DNA of 8,255 bases from a bacterium (GTDB lineage Bacteria; UBA9089; JASEGY01). Location: contig JASEGY010000013.1 of NCBI GenBank assembly GCA_030019105.1, positions 14,149 through 22,403 of the forward strand, given 5' to 3'. The position numbers were made by a program, and so were the translations under genes. Positions 1 to 5,662 of the stretch are shown here, piece after piece (the first letter of the stretch is position 1; each line of letters starts with the position of its first letter). The notes under the pieces were generated by a model, which worked only from the letters and a program-made list of their open reading frames with translations, made no database searches and was not told the DNA's origin.

Positions 1-54
1 TGTTATCCGTGTGCTATTAGATTTTCATAATCAAAGTAGTAGCGGATGAGCACC
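1..54. mobile_element. Partial miniature inverted-repeat element, right end (copy 1)
   Basis: These 54 bases are the exact reverse complement of 1267-1320, the first 54 bases of the complete 190-bp element described at 1267-1456. The element end (…GAGCACC) falls at base 54 and the rest lies off the left edge of the window. There is no room for a transposase in the full copy, so this is a non-autonomous, MITE-like unit. The 54/54 identity says the two copies are recent or recently homogenised. Confidence 0.8.
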
Positions 55-90
55 CTTACAACAGATACCCATTAAATTTGAAGAGGATAC
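55..90 (+). repeat. 36-bp dispersed repeat, left copy
   Basis: This 36-base stretch is perfectly repeated in inverted orientation at 5487-5522. It begins at the base immediately after the miniature element ending at 54. In the right copy the sequence outside it continues into a GTTGTAGG-type hairpin, whereas here that continuation is replaced by the element. No coding potential was seen. Function is unknown. Confidence 0.8.
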
Positions 91-104
91 CGAAGTCAAG
101 GCGA

Positions 105-237
105 TGTTCATCGTTTCGGCCATTTAGGTAGGTTGGGTTGAGCGAAGCGAAACCCAACATCAATAGAGACATTCCTTTGTTGGGTTTCGTTCCTCAACCC
201 AACCTACAAAGTTCGTGAGTGGCCGAAACGATGAACA
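105..237. repeat. Nested palindrome: two inverted-repeat families, one inside the other
   Basis: The outer arms, 105-122 and 220-237, are a perfect 18-bp inverted repeat (TGTTCATCGTTTCGGCCA and complement). Inside them, 129-159 and 178-206 form a second inverted repeat based on TAGGTTGGGTTGAG…CGAAACCCAACA, with a 2-nt bulge and an 18-nt loop. The outer word recurs at 1516-1542, 3659-3685 and 3798-3815 without the inner element, which suggests that the inner palindrome was inserted into the outer one. It fills most of the space upstream of the epimerase and could form a long hairpin in DNA or RNA. Confidence 0.8.
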
Positions 238-269
238 CGACCTGAAGGCAAGTTAATTGGAGGTAATAA

Positions 270-1217
270 ATGATATCTTTGGTTACAGGTGCAGCCGGAT
301 TTATCGGGTCGCATTTGGCGGAAGAACTGATTCGAAAAGGCGGCCAGGTCGTTGGGGTTGATTCTTTTACCGATTATTATTCCCGGGGGATTAAGGAGAA
401 CAACCTGGAGTACCTGCGAGAGCAAGAGGGCTTCACCTTTATTGAAGGGGATTTGTTGGATTTGGACCTCGAAAAACTCCTGGCTGGCATAGATTACTGT
501 TTTCATCAGGCTGCTCAGGCCGGGGTGCGGGCCAGTTGGGGGAAGTATTTCGACACCTATACCAGATGTAATATCCTGGCTACCCAGAGGCTTCTTGAGG
601 CTGCTAAAGAAAGCCGGTTAAAGAAATTCGTTTTCGCCTCCTCTTCGTCGGTTTATGGAGACAACCAGGACATGCCGTTAAGAGAAGATAGTCTGCCCCG
701 GCCGCTCTCTCCTTATGGGGTGACTAAGTTGGCCGCCGAAAACTTGGTTAGTCTCTACTACAAAAATTACGGCCTGCCGACTGTTTCCTTGCGATATTTT
801 ACTGTCTTCGGCCCCAGGCAGCGTCCGGATATGGCCTTTCATAAATTTATTAAAGCCATCTTTAAAGACGAAGAGATATTCATCTATGGAGATGGGGAAC
901 AAACAAGGGATTTCACCTTTATTTCCGATATTGTCCACGCTAATATTCTGGCGGCTGAAAGTGAATTAAGCGGCGAGATCTTCAATATTGGAGGCGGCTC
1001 GCGGATCAGTCTGAAGGGGACGATAAAGATACTGGAAGAAAATATAGGGCGCCAGGCGAAATTAAGATGTGTTGAATCTCAACGCGGTGATATGCGCCAT
1101 ACCTGGGCCGATATCTCAAGGGTTAAAGACCTGCTGGGATATAAGCCCGACGTTGATCTGTCTCAGGGCCTGGTGCAGGAAATAGAGTGGTTAAAGTCGT
1201 TGCCGGATACCACATAG
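270..1217 (+). CDS. NAD-dependent nucleotide-sugar epimerase/dehydratase (extended SDR)
   Basis: A 315-residue extended short-chain dehydrogenase, normal length for UDP-glucose or UDP-glucuronate 4-epimerases. Seen in the sequence: the Rossmann motif GAAGFIG at residues 7-13, an acidic residue D31 after the second strand (NAD preference), HQAAQAGVR at 79-87, the serine run SSSS at 124-127, the catalytic pair Y149 and K153 (YGVTK), and RYFTVFGPRQRPDMA near 175-189 followed by GDGEQTRDF. Family knowledge: such enzymes interconvert sugar nucleotides in the cytoplasm for surface polysaccharide or lipopolysaccharide. HQAAQAGVR and RPDMA lean toward the glucuronate/glucose epimerase branch, but substrate cannot be fixed from motifs. 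ATG 270 is supported by GGAGG at 259-263 with a 6-nt spacer. No glycosyltransferase is adjacent. The gene sits alone between two copies of the same miniature element. The call is firm at family level. Confidence 0.93.
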   Translation: MISLVTGAAGFIGSHLAEELIRKGGQVVGVDSFTDYYSRGIKENNLEYLREQEGFTFIEGDLLDLDLEKLLAGIDYCFHQAAQAGVRASWGKYFDTYTRCNILATQRLLEAAKESRLKKFVFASSSSVYGDNQDMPLREDSLPRPLSPYGVTKLAAENLVSLYYKNYGLPTVSLRYFTVFGPRQRPDMAFHKFIKAIFKDEEIFIYGDGEQTRDFTFISDIVHANILAAESELSGEIFNIGGGSRISLKGTIKILEENIGRQAKLRCVESQRGDMRHTWADISRVKDLLGYKPDVDLSQGLVQEIEWLKSLPDTT

Positions 1218-1266
1218 CGCAACAAAGCCGCAACCAAACCAATTTTGGATTGCAGATTGCGGATTA

Positions 1267-1456
1267 GGTGCTCATCCGCTACTACTTTGATTATGAAAAT
1301 CTAATAGCACACGGATAACACGGATACTACGGATTACCACGGATAAAATCAGTATAAATCCGTTAAATCCGTGTCATCCGTGTGCTATTAAAAAGAGTAG
1401 CTATTCCCACTGATTAGGTACTTTTTTCTAAATCAAAGTACTAACGGGTGAGCACC
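1267..1456. mobile_element. Complete 190-bp MITE-like element with 9-bp target duplication (copy 2)
   Basis: Terminal inverted repeats of 26 bp (1267-1292 and 1431-1456) match at 23 of 26 positions and begin GGTGCTCA. Inside them the arms continue palindromically through TAATAGCACACGGATAACA against TGTCATCCGTGTGCTATTA, with extra bases (about 1391-1430) in the right arm. The element is bracketed by a perfect 9-bp direct repeat TGCGGATTA at 1258-1266 and 1457-1465, the hallmark of a transposition target duplication. There is no internal ORF, so movement would need a transposase in trans. A 9-bp duplication is made by several IS families, and I cannot assign one. It lies 49 bp downstream of the epimerase stop. 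Confidence 0.85.
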
Positions 1457-1515
1457 TGCGGATTATGGAACACTGAAATTGGAAATTGGAAATTAAGAAA
1501 AGCGTGAAAGCCTAA

Positions 1516-1587
1516 TTTCGGCCTTGATCATCCTTTCGGCCATTGTGACCGACCAGAAACCAGGTTTCCTGAAGAAACCTGGTTTTT
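1516..1587 (+). repeat. Two-part hairpin module (forward copy)
   Basis: The first part, 1516-1542, is a 27-nt word (TTTCGGCCTTGATCATC then a second TTTCGGCCA) matching the reverse complement of 3659-3685 at 25 of 27 bases. After a 14-nt spacer comes the hairpin 1557-1568 / 1574-1585 (stem AAACCAGGTTTC, loop CTGAA), followed by a run of six T starting at 1583. The hairpin plus T run could end transcription of the epimerase, but it is nearly 340 bp downstream and the same hairpin recurs at 3611 and 5607. A dispersed repeat is therefore the main reading. Confidence 0.7.
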
Positions 1588-1599
1588 TCGGTGCTTGAG

Positions 1600-1636
1600 T
1601 GACCTTCCCGAAAGCTTGAAGCTTTCGGGAAGGTCA
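1600..1636. repeat. Perfect 18-bp hairpin with 1-nt loop
   Basis: TGACCTTCCCGAAAGCTT (1600-1617) is followed by a single G and then its exact reverse complement (1619-1636). No T tract follows on the plus strand and no other copy lies in this window, so it is not a typical terminator. A cruciform-forming repeat is the simplest description. Confidence 0.7.
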
Positions 1637-1716
1637 GAGTGTCACCCTGATTTGAACCATGCCCGCAATCATAACATTCTCGCGGGTAACGCAAATGTTG
1701 CGGGGTAATAGTCTAA

Positions 1717-1959
1717 AGAGAGCATTCGGTAATTCGTAAGGTCCTTCTACATTGATATTTGTGTAAGAAAGGAAAAATGGGAAACTGGGGAAAAGGGGAA
1801 AAATTTAAGTAGCAAGAATCAAGGTAAAATTCGGATAGGAACAAGTCTTTTCCTTGCTGACCTAATCCTCACTATTTAATTTTAAATCCCTTTTCCATTT
1901 TTCCCTATTTCCCCTTTTCCCTTTATTTACACCATGTTATGAATTACCGAATGCTCTCT
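1717..1959. mobile_element. 243-bp inverted-repeat element, MITE-like
   Basis: A perfect 19-bp terminal inverted repeat AGAGAGCATTCGGTAATTC occupies 1717-1735 and, as its complement, 1941-1959. The interior is also imperfectly palindromic: GTGTAAGAAAGGAAAA and a run of GGGAAA-type words on the left (about 1761-1805) face CCCTTTTCC…TTTACAC on the right (about 1885-1931). The element is flanked by a CTAA direct repeat (1713-1716, 1960-1963), a possible 4-bp target duplication, though weak pairing outside the 19-mer leaves the exact ends uncertain. No coding potential was seen. It is unrelated in sequence to the 190-bp element. Confidence 0.6.
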
Positions 1960-2001
1960 CTAAACAAATACTTAAACTTTATTCCGGATTATGTCGATAG
2001 A

Positions 2002-2007
2002 TATAAT
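2002..2007 (+). promoter_or_regulatory. Candidate -10 box for the TPR gene
   Basis: A perfect TATAAT lies in an AT-rich stretch just after the 243-bp element. No good TTGACA-like hexamer is found 16-18 bp upstream, nor an extended -10 TG, so the call rests on one hexamer. If used, it would give a leader of roughly 185 nt. Confidence 0.3.
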
Positions 2008-2023
2008 AGATAGAAATTTATAC

Positions 2024-2180
2024 TCAGTTTAGCCTGCATCTTGAGAGTTTGTTTAGGCTGGTGTTGCAGACCTGCGGTGATGTGGCATTTTTATTGAAGC
2101 TATTTCAACACTGCAGGCCGGCAATACTCGTAAGTATACTCCTCAAAGAATACAAAGCTAAGGAGAGCTGATAAAAAATC
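2024..2180 (+). other. Possible structured 5' leader of the TPR gene
   Basis: This gene-free stretch has competing complementary segments. GCCTGCA (about 2032-2038) can pair with TGCAGGC (about 2112-2118), AGCCT (2031-2035) with AGGCT (about 2065-2069), GTGTTG with CAACAC (2106-2111), and TTGAA with TTCAA. A small ATACT/AGTAT hairpin follows, and then AGCT-AAGGAG-AGCT, which puts a Shine-Dalgarno-like hexamer in a loop. I compared it mentally with c-di-GMP, cobalamin and preQ1 riboswitch consensus cores and saw no match. It may only be an untranslated leader. Confidence 0.25.
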
Positions 2181-2184
2181 CACC

Positions 2185-2191
2185 AAGGAGG
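2185..2191 (+). promoter_or_regulatory. Ribosome-binding site that fixes the TPR gene start at 2201
   Basis: AAGGAGG at 2185-2191 lies 9 nt before ATG 2201. A GTG at 2192 in the same frame directly abuts this site and could not use it, so the ATG is the likely start. Confidence 0.8.
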
Positions 2192-2200
2192 GTGATAATT

Positions 2201-3577
2201 ATGTCATTAGGAATCTACAATGCTGGTCCCCTGAGTAGTTTGCTGGAAAGAATTAATTCTCTCAGCCAATCTAAATTCCCCCCACAATTCAGTCAAGTCA
2301 GTCAAGTTAATCAAGAAAAAGAATCAAGCATCGAAGATGCCTTTCCCTTCGGTTTATCTATGAAAGGTGAGGCAATCAATGAAGCGCCGGCTAATTTAGA
2401 GCTTCCCACCAGGGAAACCATAGCTAACCAGTCCAATCAGCACATGTTGACTAATCTGGTTGCCCGTTTTCCTGAGTTATCCACAGACCTGGCAAGTATA
2501 TTTGATCAAGTCTCACAGTCAGCCCCGCCAACTTTGGGCAGGATAATGAATCTCGTAGGTAAGCAAAGCGAAGATAATGCCCCGGATTTGATCAAAAATC
2601 TGGAAGAAACAATCAGGGAATTTACTGACCGCACGGATGCCGGGCGGGCCGGACGGGCCGGAAAGTTTCTTCACTCCCTGACGACAACCTCTGAAGAACA
2701 GATTGACAATTTTCTGAAGGTCAATCAAACCTTCCTTGAAAATTACCCTCCATCCCGCCAGGCCGGCTCGGCCCCGGAAGAACCTAAGTCAGCCTTAGTA
2801 GAGCAAAACCCGGAGAGTGGTGTCTATAATATTTTCCCCTCAGCCACTGAATCATCCCCTCCTATTGACCATCAGTCGGCAGCAAAGGCAATATCCATTG
2901 ACTTTCACCTCGATCTCTTTTACTCTCTTTCTCAAAGTATTGTTCAAACTCGAGGACAGGGGACTCAAGGGAACTTTATTGAAACGAGCAAAAGGGTAAG
3001 CGAATATTTTGAAGCCAATGTCTCCCTTGACATCAGTTTTATGGGGCAATATTTAGGTCAAACAGAAGCGCTTAATGAACTGGACCCATCACTTTTGGAT
3101 TCCTTCTTTGGCGCTGTAAAAGGGTTAGCTGACTTCGAGGGTGAGAGCTTGCTTGAATTCTTTAACGCCACAGACAATCTTTTTGCCGCCCTGGAAGAAA
3201 AATTTGGCTCCTTTGGCGGCGTTTTTGATCAGACCAGTGAGGAAATTAAATCGGTCGTGGGAGGATTCTTTGGCTCAGTTCAAGACTTGCTGGGCACTGA
3301 GGTGGAAGGTCCGGAAATGGTGGGACTTTTCAACCAGGTTCCCCTTGATGGAGAAGGACATAATTACTTGGGCTCTCTGTTCTTTAACCAGGGATTATTT
3401 GAAAAGGCTATCTCTGAATTTCAACAGGCCGTGAAAGAGGAACCCCAGAACGCTGGTTTCCTGAATAATCTTGGAGCTGCCCTATTTAAAGCCGATTATC
3501 CGGATGAAGCCATCCAAACCCTGCAAAAGGCAAGAGAAGAAGACGATGGCCTGGCTCAAGCGCATACTAAATTTTAA
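2201..3577 (+). CDS. Unassigned protein with disordered N-half and two C-terminal TPR repeats
   Basis: 458 residues from ATG 2201. No signal peptide or membrane segment is seen, so it is probably cytoplasmic. The first 60 residues are rich in S, Q and N, and I do not recognise the region up to about residue 380. It is mostly predicted-helical by eye, with phenylalanine-rich acidic stretches such as SFFGAVKGLADFEGESLLEFF. Residues about 387-454 are two consecutive tetratricopeptide repeats: YLGSLFFNQGLFEKAISEF then FLNNLGAALFKADYPDEAI. TPRs mediate protein-protein contacts. The protein ends just as a third repeat seems to begin (AQAHTKF), so the C-terminus may be shortened. Two short inserts of the GC-rich repeat word interrupt it, encoding AGRAGRAG near residue 147 and RQAGSA at 186-191, both in disordered-looking segments. 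It has its own strong ribosome-binding site and a terminator downstream, so it is probably monocistronic. Function is unknown. Confidence 0.75.
   Translation: MSLGIYNAGPLSSLLERINSLSQSKFPPQFSQVSQVNQEKESSIEDAFPFGLSMKGEAINEAPANLELPTRETIANQSNQHMLTNLVARFPELSTDLASIFDQVSQSAPPTLGRIMNLVGKQSEDNAPDLIKNLEETIREFTDRTDAGRAGRAGKFLHSLTTTSEEQIDNFLKVNQTFLENYPPSRQAGSAPEEPKSALVEQNPESGVYNIFPSATESSPPIDHQSAAKAISIDFHLDLFYSLSQSIVQTRGQGTQGNFIETSKRVSEYFEANVSLDISFMGQYLGQTEALNELDPSLLDSFFGAVKGLADFEGESLLEFFNATDNLFAALEEKFGSFGGVFDQTSEEIKSVVGGFFGSVQDLLGTEVEGPEMVGLFNQVPLDGEGHNYLGSLFFNQGLFEKAISEFQQAVKEEPQNAGFLNNLGAALFKADYPDEAIQTLQKAREEDDGLAQAHTKF
2639..2661 (+). repeat. Degenerate 9-bp GC-rich repeat inside the TPR gene
   Basis: GCCGGGCGG, GCCGGACGG and GCCGG stand in tandem and are read as AGR-AGR-AG. 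On this strand this resembles the complement of the 18-bp word, which itself consists of two 9-bp halves (AGR-AGL in the activase). It is probably a decayed or shortened copy. Confidence 0.5.
2756..2773 (+). repeat. Single exact copy of the 18-bp GC-rich word inside the TPR gene
   Basis: CGCCAGGCCGGCTCGGCC is identical to the units at 7862-7879 and 8205-8240. Here it is read on the plus strand as RQAGSA, in frame. Its GC content stands out against the AT-richer gene around it. Confidence 0.85.
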
Positions 3578-3610
3578 TATTTCATACGCTCATACTTAAT
3601 ATCAGCCGGA

Positions 3611-3643
3611 AGAAACCAGGTTTCTTAAAGAAACCTGGTTTCT
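3611..3643 (+). terminator. Repeat hairpin downstream of the TPR gene, terminator-like
   Basis: A perfect 16-bp stem (3611-3626 / 3628-3643, AGAAACCAGGTTTCTT and complement) has a 1-nt loop and is followed by CTTTTT. It lies 33 bp after the stop codon. The stem is the same repeat found at 1557-1585 and 5607-5629, so it is both a dispersed palindrome and a plausible intrinsic terminator. Confidence 0.55.
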
Positions 3644-3658
3644 CTTTTTGGCTATGAG

Positions 3659-3685
3659 TGGCCGAAATGATGAACAAGGCCGAAA
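3659..3685 (-). repeat. 27-nt word of the two-part hairpin module (reverse copy)
   Basis: On the minus strand this reads as the 1516-1542 word at 25 of 27 bases. It stands 15 nt from the hairpin at 3611-3643. The pair therefore reproduces, in inverted order, the arrangement seen at 1516-1587. Its inner 18 bases also match the arms at 105-122/220-237 at 17 of 18 positions. Confidence 0.75.
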
Positions 3686-3700
3686 CCCGGGATTTCTTTT

Positions 3701-3733
3701 TAGAGGCAGAATTTAGCTGCCTCTATTTTTTTT
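3701..3733 (+). terminator. Rho-independent terminator after the TPR gene
   Basis: A 9-bp stem TAGAGGCAG (3701-3709) / CTGCCTCTA (3717-3725) with a 7-nt loop is followed directly by eight T. This is a textbook intrinsic terminator on the plus strand. Unlike the neighbouring hairpins it is not one of the repeat families seen here. It separates the TPR gene from the isomerase gene. Confidence 0.8.
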
Positions 3734-3734
3734 C

Positions 3735-3763
3735 TTGCAAAAGCAAAGCTTTTGGTGTAGAAT
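3735..3763 (+). promoter_or_regulatory. Candidate sigma-70 promoter for the isomerase gene
   Basis: TTGCAA (3735-3740) and TAGAAT (3758-3763) are separated by exactly 17 bp, each matching the vegetative consensus at 4-5 of 6 positions. It starts just after the T tract of the upstream terminator, a sensible place for a new transcription unit, about 170 nt before ATG 3931. Confidence 0.5.
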
Positions 3764-3797
3764 AAATAGCTAATAGCCAAATGGGCAATAGGGGCAT

Positions 3798-3815
3798 TGA
3801 TCATCGGCTCGGCCA
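3798..3815 (+). repeat. Diverged half-copy of the TCATC…CGGCCA word
   Basis: TGATCATCGGCTCGGCCA matches the reverse complement of 3659-3676 at 14 of 18 positions. The two face each other across the terminator/promoter segment, giving weak inverted-repeat flanks to 3659-3815. Confidence 0.5.
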
Positions 3816-3819
3816 TTTA

Positions 3820-3896
3820 AAAATAGGAAGTAAGAAATGGGAAATAGGAAGTAAATCAAGATACTTCCCATTTCCTAATTTCCCATTTCCCATTTT
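3820..3896. repeat. Imperfect hairpin of iterated GGAAGTA/GGGAAA words
   Basis: The left arm 3820-3853 (AATAGGAAGTA and AAATGGGAAATAGG words) pairs imperfectly with the right arm 3862-3896 (TACTTCCCATTTCC and so on) around an 8-nt loop. It ends 34 bp before the isomerase start and would lie in its leader if the promoter at 3735 is used. Confidence 0.65.
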
Positions 3897-3930
3897 CGAC
3901 CTGGCTAACAGCTAAAACTGGAGGTAGATT

Positions 3931-5472
3931 ATGTTACGAAAAATGCGCAAGAAGAAATTTATCGGTTACATCCTGTGGGCAGTAGTTATTGCCTTTATTG
4001 GAACTATCTTTTTTGTTTGGGGGATGGGAAGGTCCCAACAGGAGCGCGGTGGGGGACAAATAGCTACGGTTAATGGGCAAGAAATCTCGCCGACAGAGTA
4101 TCAACAAACGTATAAACGATATGCCGACTTCTATCGCAAGCTATATAAAGATGAATTTGAGACCGTAGAAAAGGATTTACCCAAACGAGTAGTTGATGAC
4201 CTGATAAGGAGTAAAATCCTTCTGGGTGAGGCCAAACATTGGAAAATAACGGTTAGTGATAAAGAGATCGTAGAGGAACTAAAGAAATCCTTCAAGGACG
4301 AGGAGGGAAACTTTCAGCCGGCGGCCTATGAACGCTACCGTCAACAAGCCCCCCACTCATGGTGGCGGAATCTGGAAAAGAACGCCAGGGAAGATATTAT
4401 TGCCGGAAAACTGGAAAAGATGGTTAAGGCAACCGCTAACGTCACTGAAACAGAGGTGCTTAATTATTACCAGAGGGAATATCTTTCGGCTAAATTGGCC
4501 CATATTTTTATTGATCCTGAACATTACATTACCCCGGAGGAAATCGAAACATATTTCCAGGAACATCGAGATGATTTTAAAGCCGAAGAACAAGTGAAGG
4601 CATCTCATATCCTGATTAAACTTGACGAGAATGCCACAGCGGAAGACGAGGCTAAAGCCAAAGAAAAGATAGATAATATCCTGGCTCAGATCAGGGCCGG
4701 GGCTGACTTTGCCGCCATGGCTAAAGAACATTCCGAAGACTCCTCCGGACCAAAAGGAGGAGATTTGGGGTTCTTTGGCCGGGGGCGGATGGTCAAAAAA
4801 TTTGAAGAGGCTGCTTTTGCCCTTTCAGAAGGTGAGATCAGCGAACCGGTCAGGACTAACTTTGGTTACCATATCATTCGCTTAGAGGAGAAAAAGCCGG
4901 CCAAATATAAAAATTTGAAAGAGGTAAGAGACCAGGTCTTAGAAAAGATGGTCAAGGAAGAAGAAGGTTGGGCCGAAGCCGGGGCTGAGGTAAAGAGAAT
5001 AAGTGAAGGGCTCAAGTCCGGGTCGGATTTTGACACTATGGCCAGAAAGTTTTCACATGGAAAAACCAGTTCAAAAGGAGGAGACCTGGGGATTATCCCT
5101 AAGGGATCACCCTTGCCGGACTTTGACAAGCAGGTTTTCAAGGACCTTAAGGGAGAAATAAGCCCTTATGGCTGGAATCTCGATCGTGATTTTGCGAAAG
5201 CAGCTTTTGCACTCTCTGAAGGAGAGACAAGTGAGCCGGTTAAAACTAAATTCGGTTACCACATTATTAAACTCGAAAGATTTATTCCTCCTCCTCCTGA
5301 AGGATTGGAAAAGGTTTGGGAAGACATCCTGCCAAAACTTAAAGCAAAAAGAGAGAGGCGAACCTTTGATGAGTGGTACAATACCCTTAAGGCTAAAGCA
5401 AAAATTGAGATAAGTCCGGCATTTTTGCGTGTGATGGCTGAAGATGAAAAAGATACTAAGCCTCAAGGATAA
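3931..5472 (+). CDS. Membrane-anchored parvulin-type peptidyl-prolyl isomerase (PpiD/SurA-like foldase)
   Basis: 513 residues. [10 protein letters not shown] is followed by one hydrophobic segment at residues 10-32, giving a short positively charged cytoplasmic tail and an exported body (PpiD-like). A SurA-type chaperone N-domain spans about 43-180 ([13 protein letters not shown] at 45-57). The first parvulin domain, about 222-320, has the expected residues: H226 in ASHIL, the GGDLGFF turn, M287, F291 and H314 in FGYHII. A second parvulin-like region, about 353-450, has GGDLG and H444 but lacks the ASHIL strand and its histidine, and carries a duplicated helix. It is probably a binding rather than a catalytic domain. 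Family role: catalyses prolyl cis-trans isomerisation and holds unfolded exported proteins. ATG 3931 is supported by GGAGG at 3920-3924. It is likely monocistronic, with a terminator and promoter upstream and a convergent gene downstream. Family call is firm; ppiD orthology is not shown. Confidence 0.92.
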   Translation: MLRKMRKKKFIGYILWAVVIAFIGTIFFVWGMGRSQQERGGGQIATVNGQEISPTEYQQTYKRYADFYRKLYKDEFETVEKDLPKRVVDDLIRSKILLGEAKHWKITVSDKEIVEELKKSFKDEEGNFQPAAYERYRQQAPHSWWRNLEKNAREDIIAGKLEKMVKATANVTETEVLNYYQREYLSAKLAHIFIDPEHYITPEEIETYFQEHRDDFKAEEQVKASHILIKLDENATAEDEAKAKEKIDNILAQIRAGADFAAMAKEHSEDSSGPKGGDLGFFGRGRMVKKFEEAAFALSEGEISEPVRTNFGYHIIRLEEKKPAKYKNLKEVRDQVLEKMVKEEEGWAEAGAEVKRISEGLKSGSDFDTMARKFSHGKTSSKGGDLGIIPKGSPLPDFDKQVFKDLKGEISPYGWNLDRDFAKAAFALSEGETSEPVKTKFGYHIIKLERFIPPPPEGLEKVWEDILPKLKAKRERRTFDEWYNTLKAKAKIEISPAFLRVMAEDEKDTKPQG

Positions 5473-5486
5473 TAGTCCGCCAGCCC

Positions 5487-5522
5487 GTATCCTCTTCAAA
5501 TTTAATGGGTATCTGTTGTAAG
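5487..5522 (-). repeat. 36-bp dispersed repeat, right copy
   Basis: Perfect inverted copy of 55-90, starting 14 bp after the isomerase stop. Its outer end runs into the GTTGTAGG hairpin that follows. Being 5.4 kb from its partner, it could support recombinational inversion of the three plus-strand genes. Confidence 0.8.
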
Positions 5523-5586
5523 TTGTAGGTTGTAGGTTGTAGGTTTGCTGGTGTGACGGTCAACTTACAACTTACAACCTACAACC
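5514..5586. repeat. Hairpin of iterated GTTGTAGG words
   Basis: GTTGTAAGTTGTAGG and three GTTGTAGG-type words on the left (about 5514-5545) pair with CAACTTACAACTTACAACC-type words on the right (5561-5586) around a roughly 15-nt loop. It sits in the 190-bp gap between convergent genes. Confidence 0.65.
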
Positions 5587-5606
5587 AGGTATGCCAATAG
5601 ATTTAC

Positions 5607-5629
5607 CCAGGTTTCTTGAAGAAACCTGG
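5607..5629. terminator. Repeat hairpin between convergent genes, possible bidirectional terminator
   Basis: CCAGGTTTCTT (5607-5617) and its complement (5619-5629) form an 11-bp stem with a 1-nt loop. It is the third copy of the AAACCAGGTTTCTT hairpin. It lies 34 bp beyond the minus-strand stop and 135 bp beyond the plus-strand stop. T runs on both sides are poor, so terminator activity is inferred from position. Confidence 0.4.
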
Positions 5630-5662
5630 TTTCTGCCCGCGAACGGATCGAAAAGAATTTAG

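Noticed and set aside
1..1465. True composite transposon with the epimerase as cargo
   Set aside because: The right MITE carries its own 9-bp duplication on both sides, which shows independent insertion. Joint mobility remains only a possibility.
1512..1694. Short minus-strand ORF of 60 codons
   Set aside because: It runs through two repeat hairpins, has no convincing ribosome-binding site and no recognisable protein features.
1640..1710. Possible tRNA on the minus strand because of a GGTTCAAATC T-loop-like string
   Set aside because: The flanking bases do not form a T stem, and no acceptor or anticodon arm could be built around it.
1973..2000. Sigma-28-like promoter (TAAACTTT then GTCGATAG) upstream of the TPR gene
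   Set aside because: The spacer is 12 rather than 11, two of eight -10 positions fail, and no flagellar or motility gene is present. It could be chance in AT-rich DNA.
2080..2100. Sigma-54 promoter (TGGCATTTTTATTGAAGC)
   Set aside because: The -12 element has GA rather than GC at the required spacing.
2192..2194. GTG as start of the TPR gene
   Set aside because: It abuts the AAGGAGG ribosome-binding site, which is correctly spaced only for ATG 2201.
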